Assembly: GCA_021234155.1 (NCBI GenBank)
Contig: JAJEKV010000025.1
Span: 17,353,094 to 17,417,093 of the forward strand
Direction of reading: 5' to 3'
DNA length: 64,000 nucleotides
DNA from: Isoetes taiwanensis
Taxonomy: Eukaryota > Streptophyta > Lycopodiopsida > Isoetales > Isoetaceae
Below are positions 11,646 through 21,170 of this stretch, one piece after another (position 1 is the first letter of the stretch; the number at the start of each line of letters is the position of its first letter). The position numbers and the translations under genes are program-made. Below the pieces are notes generated by a model. The model saw only the letters and a list, made by a program, of their open reading frames with translations, searched no databases and was not told the DNA's origin.

Positions 11646-12850
11646 GACAACTTTTCACATATCTCTCTAAAGTAATTCTCCATTCAAGGTACAGCAGCCA
11701 GGGCGTGCATTGTTATAACTCTTCTAGGCCCACAATGATCATCTATTGCGGGATTTTTATTCAATCATTTGTGTATTCGAGACATTCTAGTGGCCCCCAA
11801 ATGGTGGACAATCATGAAGCATTTTTGGCAAACTTGTTCACGATTGACGTAATATAAGAAGGTCTGACCGTCTGATCTTACATGATAAGCCAAGTAGACA
11901 TTCTGGTCAGCCAATGTGATAGAGCTGTAGTTATCTCTAACTGCACGTAACTTAGCCATGTTAAATCTGGTAATGCAACCCAATGAATAGCATGTAGATC
12001 CAGAATTTTTCTCGTCTCTCTAGCTCGTCCATTAGGTTCCTTCTCCTTGCGGAAGAACATGCTCTCAAGCTAGTGTCAACCTTGAATTTTTTGGAAGATT
12101 GACTGGAGAACATATAATCTCTTCTGTTGTCACCTTCACCCCCCCAGGATAAATCCACTGTAGGAATAAGCTCCACCCTAGGAGTGACCTCCTCTGTCCT
12201 CGGTGGAGAACTTGAAGAAGAAAAGAGACCACGTGAAGCTGTTCTCAGATAAGGTAGAGGCAAAGTATTGAAGGTTGATGAGGGATCGTAAGAGGCTATG
12301 GTCGCATCTATGTGATGATAAGAATCTTCAAATATATTTCTAATAGCAGACTGAAATACGCTATAATTATGTGTGACAATAGGTGTTTGAAATGGTGGTG
12401 AGGGTGATCATTAATGAAGATGTGAAGGAGCTAAAGTCATGTTCAGAAAAATTCAGATGAAGTTAACAAGGTCTTAAACGTGCCGCTCGAGATGGTCTGC
12501 CCACATTGGACATCCCTTGAACAGGAGCCTGAGTTGTGTGGGGAGATGGAAGGAAGAGTGGGGGTAGTCTGTTATGTGAAGGGGGAGATGGCGCAAAAGG
12601 TGTAGGTAAGATGTTTCCGACTGGACTTAGAGAAGGCACAAAAGGTATAGGCAATATGTTGAGTTATGGACTAGGCGTATCCTCAAGAAGAATTGCAGAT
12701 CTTGTGGACACTAGAGTAAGAGAAGCTATAAATGCAGGAGGAAGAAAATTTTCTTCAGGAGTTAAACTCGAACTGCAAAGACTAGATACCATCTTCAAAT
12801 ACACATAAAAGCCAAGTTAAAGTGTGTTTGTTCAGCAAGATTTAAGAAAG
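11646..12850. other. Unassigned DNA with weak coding-like frames
   Basis: Reverse-strand frames at 11,765-11,983 and 11,961-12,263 and a forward frame at 12,536-12,808 (with an internally repeated GVGKMFPTGL / GIGNMLSYGL phrase) have no motif I recognise and no supporting splice signals. They may be remnants of one reverse-strand gene or of a transposon. I see nothing firmer. Confidence 0.15.
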
Positions 12851-13272
12851 CAAAAGATGGTTCTATTCCAGAATAGAGAACAAATTATGTTTGGAAGAAA
12901 TTCCTTTCCTTAGTCCTATTCTAGAATACACTACAAGAAAGTTAAGCACGAACTGTATTCCTAAATACATAGAATATTCCATGGACGAGTCCGATACTTT
13001 GTATTCCAGTTCGGCACTACGTGCATTTCTTCTATAAGGGATAGCATGGACATGTAAGACATTGTAGTATGTTGTACGACATGATTTTGGGTGGATTCGT
13101 AAGTTTGCTATTCCGAAATAGCAAAGATGTATTTTGGAATACCAAATACAATTTTGTTAATCCAGAATAGCAAATGTATATTCTAGAATATACTTTTACG
13201 AATAGCAAATCGTATTCCCAAATACACTTTGCTATTTTTAGAATAGAAAATGTGTATTATGAAATACACATC
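12850..13272. repeat. TATTCCGGAATAGCAAA-type repeat array, left part
   Basis: Degenerate repetition of phrases such as TATTCCAGAATAGCAAA, ATGTGTATTCTGGAATACA and their reverse complements, with palindromic cores TTCCGGAA and TTCTAGAA. The array resumes at 16,052 on the far side of the solo LTR, so it was one array before that insertion. Isolated units also occur at about 32,330-32,365 and 37,985-38,030. Confidence 0.7.
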
Positions 13273-14560
13273 TGACACTCCACGTATTTATATGTTATAC
13301 GTACAAATACATGAAACATCACCATCATTAAGTATTCATGTTGGTAATCAACAAGGTAAGGTTAGCTATGTTAGGATTAGATATTAATTAAAAAGCCAAG
13401 TATGCTAAATTATCAATATTGATAATAATTTAGTTTAAGGGATGCCACCTTGCCCAAATTGATTGGGCAATGGGTCACCCAAATTGGGCGCCCCAATTTG
13501 TCCCAATTCGAATTGGGGGCAGTTGGAGTGGGAGGAGGAGCTTATTCAGCCAGCAGAGCAGTGAGAACCTGAGAGCTGGGAGATCTAGCTCAGATACTAG
13601 TTAGTAGGCTTAGTTAGCTTGAGATTCTAGATAGAGATTAACCCTTAGTCGTTTAGATGGATGATTAATCTCTTATTGATATTCTATTTGAAGTTATGAA
13701 TGGATTTATGAATTATAGCAGTTCTTCTGCTGCACCTTTTGTGCTTGTGGGATTACAGGGGATAGAGACCTAAAGGCTATATAGAAGAGATGCTCCTAGA
13801 TAGAATCCCTTAGATCCCATTAAATGCGGCTTGTGCACAAGAGCCCACCTGGCTGTGGATGTTATGTTATACCAGATAACGGGCACCTTGGTGAAGTGGG
13901 GTTGGAGCCTTGCTGAGCACGGCTACTGGGGCTCCTACAATGTGCTACTTATAGTCAGTCACTAAGTGTGGGTCGGGTATGGGTCTGACACCTCCTGGGT
14001 CGCAGAGCCGGTCCCGAGAGGATGGTCTGGGGTCGATAGGTGCGGTGAGCAGACCTATGGATTTTGGGGGGTTAAGTCGTGTATGGATGCTTGGGCGTTG
14101 TGGTGCCACGATCCTCTAGCACACCCAGGGAACCATTGTGCCCCAGGAAGGGGTTCCTCCCTAACCTGTCTCATTGGACCAGGAAGATGTAACCCGAGGT
14201 AGTCTCATAGGGCGAATCCATGAGATTGCATCTCAGGAAGGCTACAATCACGCCATAACATGTTTCAGCCTATCTGCAAAGTGTGCACAGGAGGGGCGGA
14301 TGGAGCGGACTACCCTAGCCATTGTTCTATGCCAGCCAACGCCATTGTCACGACTCTGCCTATTGATATCCAGAGGCCTTCACTGTCAGTTGACCCCCTT
14401 GGAGTCTGATTCCTGGGTAAAACCCTCATTTATGATGCATTTCATATGTTGTATTGGTATTATGTTGATGTTGTCTTGATGATGGATGGGCCACCCTTTG
14501 AGGTGGTATATTATCATAACATATATATGTTCTTATGTTTGTCCCATTCAATCTGACTAT

Positions 14561-14955
14561 TGATCCGAGATCCTACGGCTCACATGGCTTTGGGACGTAT
14601 CGTACGGTCCAGATGGCTTGGGAGTTTGTATATAGATTATATGTAAGCGATCCTATGGTCCAGGTTGATTTGATCCTGATCGTCGGTCCGAGATCCTACG
14701 ACTCACGTCGCTTTGGGACACATCCTACGGTGCACATGGCTTTGGGAATTATATGTAATAGATCCTGCGGTCCAGATTGTCCTTGATCCTAATCGTTGAT
14801 CCAGGATCTTACGGCTTACGTGGCTTGGCACATATCCTACGGTGCACATGACTTTGGGAATTATATGTAATAGATCCTATGGCTCGTGTTGCTTTAATTA
14901 TTATCACGTAATAAGATCTCGACCCTTGATCAGGTCCAAGATCCTACGGCCCACG
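14561..14955 (+). repeat. Four diverged 115-135-bp tandem repeats inside LTR B
   Basis: The phrase (G/C)TCC-GAGATCCTACGG-CTCA recurs at about 14,561, 14,685, 14,798 and 14,933. Each time a GGCTTTGGGA-type phrase and an ATTATATGTAATAGATCCTA-type phrase follow. These repeats are absent from LTR A and LTR C, so they are part of the extra 1.3 kb. Confidence 0.7.
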
Positions 14956-14959
14956 TTAA

Positions 14960-15066
14960 ATGCTCATCCCTTAAGAAAAGGCTTTTAAAATTTTTATGTT
15001 GTGTGGGGGTTTTGAACCTTGATCATTGACCTCTCAGCCCCCCATTCTAACCACTAGACCAAGCAT
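14960..15066 (-). mobile_element. Possible tRNA-derived SINE head
   Basis: On the reverse strand, TGGTCTAGTGG (15,061-15,051) fits the internal A box of a tRNA promoter and GGTTCAAAACC (15,018-15,008) fits the B box, about 33 bases apart, in the usual order and spacing. A short A/T-rich body follows. A complete cloverleaf is not evident, so this is better read as a tRNA-derived SINE head than a tRNA gene. No target duplication was identified. Confidence 0.45.
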
Positions 15067-15160
15067 TAATTCTATAAATAATTTATGTTTCAAATATACT
15101 TAAGGGTAACATTTTAATTAAGATAAAATAGAGTATAACATTCTAGCTAGTTCAAACAAG

Positions 15161-15240
15161 TTCTAGAATGTTCTGGAAGGCTCTAGAAAGTTCTAGAATC
15201 TTCTAGAAAGTTCTAAAATATTCTAAAAAATTCTAGAACA
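15161..15240 (+). promoter_or_regulatory. 10-bp-period TTCnnGAA array (heat-shock-element-like)
   Basis: Eight consecutive 10-bp units read TTCTAGAATG, TTCTGGAAGG, CTCTAGAAAG, TTCTAGAATC, TTCTAGAAAG, TTCTAAAATA, TTCTAAAAAA, TTCTAGAACA. Alternating TTC and GAA triplets two bases apart are the consensus of the heat-shock factor site (nGAAnnTTCnnGAAn); units 4 and 5 and the flanking triplets are perfect. Looser TTCTAGAA and TTCCAGAA units continue to about 15,430. It lies in the expanded part of an LTR, where a promoter/enhancer would act. Confidence 0.6.
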
Positions 15241-16051
15241 TAAGAGAATCTGGGGGGAATCTAAGAAAATTCTTCCAGAAAGTTTCAGATTGTTCTAATA
15301 GGTTCTAGAATGTTCTAGAATGTAGGGGAATCTATGGGAATGTAAGAGAATCTAGGGAAATACTTCCAGAAAGTTCTAGGATATTTTGAAAGTCTCAGAA
15401 TGTTCCAGAAAGTCTTAGAATATTCTAAAAAGTTCTAGAATGTAAAAGAATCTAGGAGAATCTAATAGAATCTAAGAAAATGTTGATGAAATCTTAGAGT
15501 ATCTAGGGGAATCTTTATTGAATCTCTTTGAATCTCATATAATGTAAGGGAACCTAGGGCAATCTCATAAAATCTAAAGGGATCTAAGGGGATCTTCATA
15601 GAATCTTGGAAAATCTACGTAAATCTAATGGAATCTAGAGGGAATCTTATAAAATTTAGAGGAATCTCCACGAAACCTCCAAAAGAACCTTGGTAGAATC
15701 TTAGAGAATCTATGAATTTAGAGTATTCTCAAGAGATTCTTTTAGAATGTAGGGCATGACAAGAACTTGCAGCATAGGAATATGTTAAAACTCGAACATG
15801 AACCGTAGGACACGTTAAATTTCTTGTTATATATATTGTTGCTAGGTGCTAATATGTATGTACGCTTCTGCTATATAGGATTCCCATAGAAGGCGTGGGA
15901 CAAATGAGACCTCTGTGTCCTTCACCCGGACACTTGTCCATCACAAGTGGTCCGAGTCAGACAGAGGGCCTTCTTGTGGTGACGGAGGCCATGTGAGGGG
16001 AATTTTCCATATTTATACAATGGGAGCATCGTATAGGTTCGAGGAGTGTCA

Positions 16052-16300
16052 TAACACATTAGCTATTATGGAATAGCAAATTGTATTCTGGAATATGATT
16101 TGCTAAGTACACATTTGCTATTCCGGAATAGCAAAATGTTTTCCCGCATATACTTTGTTATTCCAGAATAGCAAATGTGTATTCTGGAATACACTTTTGC
16201 TATTCCGGAATACTGTATTTTAGTATACATTTTTCTATTTTAGAATAGCAAATGTGTATTCTCGAATAATACTTTTGCTACTTTAAAAGAGCAAAAGTCA
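16052..16300. repeat. TATTCCGGAATAGCAAA-type repeat array, right part
   Basis: Continuation of the array at 12,850-13,272 after the solo LTR: GCTATTCCGGAATAGCAAAA and TATTCTGGAATACACTTTTG phrases alternate and form short inverted pairs. From 16,301 to 16,669 the sequence is A/T-rich; a short open stretch at 16,462-16,650 followed by GTTAG could be a remnant exon, but no domain is visible. Confidence 0.7.
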
Positions 16301-16669
16301 ATCTTTTTAATTTGAAAGTATCCGGTGTGGGAGAAAAGTTTTTTGGATTTTTTTTTAACTTAATTTTCTAAGATTGTTGTCTTTTCTGATGGCCGGAATG
16401 TTTTACGGTTGTTTCAGAAATCAGGTGCAATGGTATTCGAAGATATTGCAGGGTTTATGGTTTGTGTACATGCACGGTGCTTCCACGAGGAGCCGATTTC
16501 TATCCGAGATTGCAACTTGGAGGTTCTAGGTGTCCGATTCTTGCCATGCAGTTGAATGGTGGATGTGGATTTGGACTGGCCGATTGTATAAAAGCAGACC
16601 TCGCAGCTAATTGCATGATAGTTTCAGATTGCAGGTTAGTGTTTGTTAGATAGTTTTTGGTTTTTTTAA

Positions 16670-18161
16670 ATGGCTTCTTCTGTATCCGATGCTATATGCT
16701 CTGAGGTTCCATGTTCTGGTGGATTCGATAGTCCATGTTCTTCTAATGTGCCCTCTTCTGTTCCATGTGCTTCTCCATGTTCTGATGTTCCTTCTTCTTC
16801 TGTTCCATGTTCATTTTCAAGTAGTAGAGAGTCTGGGATTGTTCCTATTCGTAGTTTAAGTCCTTACCTCTTTAATTGGAAGATTAAATGTAGAGTGACA
16901 GTGAGGGTATCTCTAAAGAAGTTCGCTTCGTCCAGGCTTGCTGGAACTCTATTCCATTTTGACGTGATTGATTTTGAAGCATCTGAGATTAGAGTGGTTT
17001 GTTTTAATGCCCTTGCCATAAAATTTGATAAGCATATCCGAATTGGTAAGGTTTTCAATATATCGAGAGGCATGCTTAAGCCAGCAAATAGGACCTTTGA
17101 GTCATGCATGGGAGTTATATTTGCAAGATGGTTCGATAGTTGAAGAATGTGATGATGATAAGAATATTCTCCATCATTTGTATAAATTTGTATCCATTGC
17201 AGACCTAGAATTCAAGGAAAAGGATTCTATAGTGGATGTGATTGGTATTGTCGGGCAAGAGAGGAGGCATCACGCGGTGCATCGAAAAGAACTAAGCCCC
17301 GCTGATCGTAGGGATTATCCATATGAAAGATGTATCCGGTAAGCAAATTGAAATTACTATGTGGGGCCGGGTGTCATTTCGAGAGGGAACAAATTGAAGA
17401 GGCTATTCGCATGCGGTAATAGGGGAGCCAATTGTTGCGCGATAAGGGGGCTTAGGGTGAGCGATTATGCAACTAGATCTTTAGTTACACTTCAATCAAG
17501 CCAAGTCCAAATAAATCCTTTTATTCCAGAGGCTAGGCCCTCGGGGCATGGTTTTGTGAAAAGAAGGCAAAAAGAGTGTTTCGCTTTTTGACGATGCCTT
17601 CACAACCTTTAACTATAGGTGATTCCCTCAAATTTGTATCTGAAGCTATCCGGGAAAATTTTAGAGATGTGGGAGAAGCCGATGTTAGTTGAGTTAAAGG
17701 GAACCATAATCAATATGAAGCATGATGTATTGTATTATGCAGCATGCCCATTGAAATGTGGGAACCGTCAATGTTTTAAGAAGGTGAGAGCTACGGAAGA
17801 TGGGTTGTGGCATTGCAGTAGTTGCAATGTCCGTGTGAAAGAGTGCTCTTACAGGTATGTAATTTCATTGCAGCTATCAGACCACACATGAGGCTTATGG
17901 GTGACAGCTTTTTAAGACATAGGTGAGCAGCTATTTGGTTGTACAGCAAAGCAAATGGATATTTGGAAGCTTACAGACATTAAAAAGTTCAATGAGATTG
18001 TGCAGGGATCCTTCTTTAAGAGCTTGCTATTTAGAATCAAAATAAAGGAAGAAACATATAATGATGTGGAGAGAAACAGGTACATTATTGAAAAAATGGA
18101 GGAGGTGAATTATTCAATGGGATGTGTGCGGTTGCTGGAGGCAATACAGAAGTTGTCGTAA
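16670..18161 (+). pseudogene. RPA1 (RPA70)-like single-strand DNA-binding protein, decayed
   Basis: Replication protein A large subunit coats single-stranded DNA. After a serine/cysteine-rich N-terminus, the first OB fold is clear: SLSPYLFNWKIKCRVT, then LFHFDVIDFEASEIRVVCFN and IGKVFNISRGMLKPAN (16,855-17,090). After a frameshift near 17,105 the next frame continues with SIVDVIGIVG, and a third frame carries KQIEITMWGRVSF (second OB fold). The third OB fold has its zinc ribbon (CPLKCGNRQCFKK ... GLWHCSSCNV, 17,747-17,830). The C-terminus FRIKIKEETYNDVER ends at 18,161. Stops near 17,390, 17,889 and 17,920 plus the frameshifts make it a pseudogene, or it has unrecognised introns. Plant Helitrons are known to carry RPA1-like genes. 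Confidence 0.8.
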
Positions 18162-19400
18162 ACCTGATTGTAATTATTAGCTAATTGTGAATATGTGTTA
18201 TCATCTGGATTAGTGAGACCTGTATATATTACCAACATTGTAAATAAGTTTGTGCTAGATCTTTTGAATGAAACGTGAATAGCGCAATTGCAGCATTATG
18301 CATCTTCTTTTGGCATTGTCTGTTATATATTGTTGAACATTCTTAAACATGAAATTTTTGCACGTGCATGGCAAGTTTGATAAATCTCTTCTTTTCTTGC
18401 AGCAACAATAACATTCAGTTAGCAGAAGGGCTTGCTTTCCATTTTAAGTTTTGGATTTCTTGCATTTTCAGAGGTACGCCTCAATTCTAAGGCAAATATT
18501 GATTTCTATGTTATGTTTCTATTAGATTCACTGTAAACTTCTTCTCTACATATAGATCCTTACTCTGATTAGTATACTTATCACTATTGATGAATAGATG
18601 TAGATGAATGAGGCAAAGAATAACTGTTAAAAAGTAATTAAAATACCTCTCTTCCTGTGAGATTCGATGTTCTAGGGTGCAGCAAATTGCAAGTTCTTCA
18701 AGCTGTACTTAGTGGTGAGTAGGACAGGGCAACCCCTAGGATGTCTTAAGTTTGTTCTCATGCCATTTGAACCGGTATCAACAATTTCAGGCCTAAATTC
18801 TCTGTGCAACATTTAAGGAAATGGTCAATGTACATGGGGAATGCCTTGCAACTCATAGCAATACTACCGTCAGGTATGTAAAACCAACTTCATGTAGCAA
18901 CAGCTGTAAATGCAAAAGTAGATTACATTCTGAATATAAAAGATGGTGTATGAAGCCGCTCCAACCAGATTTAGTGCTAGAAAATACTCCAATCAGAATT
19001 CTTAGACGTCTCGCCAATAGCTAAGAGGACCTGGATCATTGAACAGGCCTCAATTATCAAAGATGCCAATGGTGTTAAATCCATCACGCACTCCTGAAAG
19101 TGATGTTTGAAGAGTGGAGTGTCAGGAATAGAACTATCGCTCGACACGTCATCAAGAAAGCCAGGTTGCTTATTATCTCTATTCCTGCCAAAATGCTTGA
19201 TATGCTTCACCTGCTGCTGCTGGCGTTAAAGTGCATGCTATCTGCAGAAACCTCAGAAGGATCAAGAAATTATAATTAGCCAGTCATTGACAGCGAACAA
19301 ACTCACAAGAAGTTACGTATGCAGATTTCTCCGTTAAAAGAAGCATGAGAGTATATAACTTTATAGTGCCATTATGGAAAAAGGGCGAATTTTTTATCCA
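18162..19400. other. A/T-rich DNA without a recognised gene
   Basis: No open frame with a recognisable domain. Short stretches that look spliceable (for example GGTATGT and TTTTGCAG signals) are not phase-consistent with RPA1 or CAF1 coding sequence. Confidence 0.4.
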
Positions 19401-19620
19401 ATGCTACCGTGTCTCACTAACTTGATCGGATCCTGAGCATATACATCATCTTTGACACTGAACTCCTTGAAATTGAACTAGCAGACACAAAACTGCGCCA
19501 TTTCAACATGTTGCAGAATTCTGTGTCCATAGCAAGATAGGGGTACTCATCAACAATTTGACGAATAAATTTAATCTCTGTTTCCAGATTATCTGCCCAT
19601 ACCTCTCTAATGTGCAAAGA
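19401..19620 (-). pseudogene. CAF1/POP2 deadenylase fragment, copy 1
   Basis: CAF1 is the DEDD nuclease of the CCR4-NOT complex that shortens mRNA poly(A) tails. On the reverse strand IREVWADNLETEIKFIRQ is followed by DEYPYLAMDTEF, the strongly conserved start of CAF1 with the first catalytic D and E. About 20 bases later, in another frame, comes FNFKEFSVKDDVYAQDPIKL, a block normally tens of residues downstream (W-x-FNF-x-EF...D-x-YAQDSI). The intervening MTase-like length is missing, so exons were joined with a deletion, as in retroprocessed or transposon-captured fragments. The remaining catalytic domain is absent. Confidence 0.8.
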
Positions 19621-19699
19621 GCCATTAATAAGCTGCCCGTAATAATCCCCTGTGCGCTCTGCGGGCTATAAATATGGCACATCTTGCTTGCTTGATATT

Positions 19700-19825
19700 G
19701 GACGAATCTTTGACACTCAACTCCTTCAAATTCAACTACCAGACACAAAACTGCACTGTTTGAGTCTTTGGCAGGTTGCCATCGTCTCCTTCCAGATTAT
19801 GTGCCCATACCTCTCTATGCAAGAG
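19700..19825 (-). pseudogene. CAF1/POP2 fragment, copy 2 (partial duplicate)
   Basis: Reverse strand: HREVWAHNLE at the right end, then directly CAF1 block FCVW-x-LNLKELSVKD, a diverged copy of FCVC-x-FNFKEFSVKD in copy 1. The central DEYPYLAMDTEF part is missing. The two copies lie head-to-tail within 450 bp, so the captured fragment was duplicated after capture. Confidence 0.65.
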
Positions 19826-19918
19826 CCGGCTTTTGGAAACATAGACATGTTACTCTGAACTTAATATCCATTATAACAAGATACGTTTGCGCTCAATCGT
19901 ATTATATCCTTGCATAAC

Positions 19919-21170
19919 TTTTGTGGCCTGTTCTAGAAAATTATTCATGCAACGCATGACATTGATCGAATAGCTTTCCCTCAAAGCCTAGACTTTGGAA
20001 CACAACACATTGGTGGCTAAGGCAGCTCCTTTTTGTATTTGATCACCACATATAAAGATGTCCAACCTACAGAAAGGGTTACTGTAACTCATTCTATGGG
20101 TCCTTTTGTTTGTTCCAGCTTAACTGTTACTTGATGTCAACTGTTCTGATGGCTAAGCTTCAACAAATCGTTAGGTATGAACACAATCTTTGATGCTAGA
20201 GAACTCTTAAATTTTATTGTTATTCGAAGTTGTATTCTAACCGATGTTGAGTTCTATAACGTCAAAATGCTGCGCAATACAAAACCAGCGTTGCTCACCC
20301 ATGGTTTCCATCCTGAGATATATCTTGCGTTATTCTTCCACCAGCAAGATCATTCTTGCCTGACACCTAGGCACAGATCACAGAGATGATTTAACGTTCT
20401 GTAAAGGCGTGGATGCTGTAGGTAAAACATCCATGTGCATGCAAAAACATTACCTCCAGTGGTGTTGGGAACGTGTTTTTAGCCCGATCATCAATCACTA
20501 TAACACCATCAGCAAGTTAAAATCCTGCTATGACTGAAATTTAATTAAATCACTAAAGCACCACGTGCCTTTTTCTAGAATATCTCTTGCAGTCACTTGC
20601 TATCAACAAGTTAAGATCCTGCTATGACTGAAATTTAATTGAACAACGACAACGTACAAGTTAGTTATGAACAACACCTCATCTATGGGCTTCTCAAATT
20701 GCAAACTCATGCTTTCAGCATGTGGCCGCATCACAGGATGACTACCCATGCTCAACATTACCGTGGATAGACACTGGAGCAAGTAGCTGTGCCTTCAATC
20801 CATCTTTTGTAAATTTAACTTTTATGGTCTGTTCTAGAAAATTATTCATGCAATGCATGACATTGATCGAATAGCTTTCCCTTGCTTGACACCTAGGCAC
20901 AGATGAGAGAGATGATTTAACGTTGTGTAAAGCTGTGGATGCTGTAGGTAAAACATTCATGTGCATGCAAAAACATTACCTCCAGTGGTGTTGGAAACGT
21001 GTTTTTAGCCCGATCATCAATCAGTATAACACCGTGTGCCTTTCCTACAGTCACCTGCTATCAGCAAGTTAACATCGTGCTATGCCTGAAATTTAATTGA
21101 ACAAAGAGAACATACAAGTTAGTTATGAACAAAAACTCATCTATCGGCTTCTCAAATTGCCCATGTTAAT
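19919..21170. repeat. Local direct duplication, about 900-bp offset
   Basis: A block with CTGTTCTAGAAAATTATTC at 19,931 recurs at 20,829. The block CTAGGCACAGAT through CTTCTCAAATTGC (20,367-20,703) recurs at 20,890-21,161 with a few per cent differences and one internal deletion. Neither copy contains a gene. The left copy also repeats a TGCTATGACTGAAATTTAAT phrase internally (20,528 and 20,622). Confidence 0.7.

Larger units (their letters stand above)
13273..16051 (+). mobile_element. Solo LTR (family copy B) with large internal expansion
   Basis: Begins TGACACTCC and ends GGAGTGTCA, a perfect 9-bp terminal inverted repeat, and shares blocks with LTR A and LTR C (the TCGGGTATGGGTCTGACACC region near 13,975, the CCATCCGCCC-type block near 14,300, and the CCTTCACCCGGACAC region near 15,935). 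No internal retroelement coding sequence adjoins either side, so it is a solo LTR, the product of LTR-LTR recombination, or of truncation. A clear 5-bp target duplication is not visible. It is about 1.3 kb longer than LTR A because of extra DNA between about 14,520 and 15,833. Confidence 0.75.

Noticed and set aside
12536-12808. New glycine-rich gene
   Set aside because: No splice or promoter support; the internal phrase repeat could be chance. Left as unassigned DNA.
14960-15066. Functional tRNA gene
   Set aside because: A and B boxes are present but acceptor and anticodon stems do not pair convincingly.
16462-16653. N-terminal exon of the RPA1-like gene
   Set aside because: The frame has no similarity to the RPA70 N-terminal OB fold and no phase-consistent splice to 16,670.
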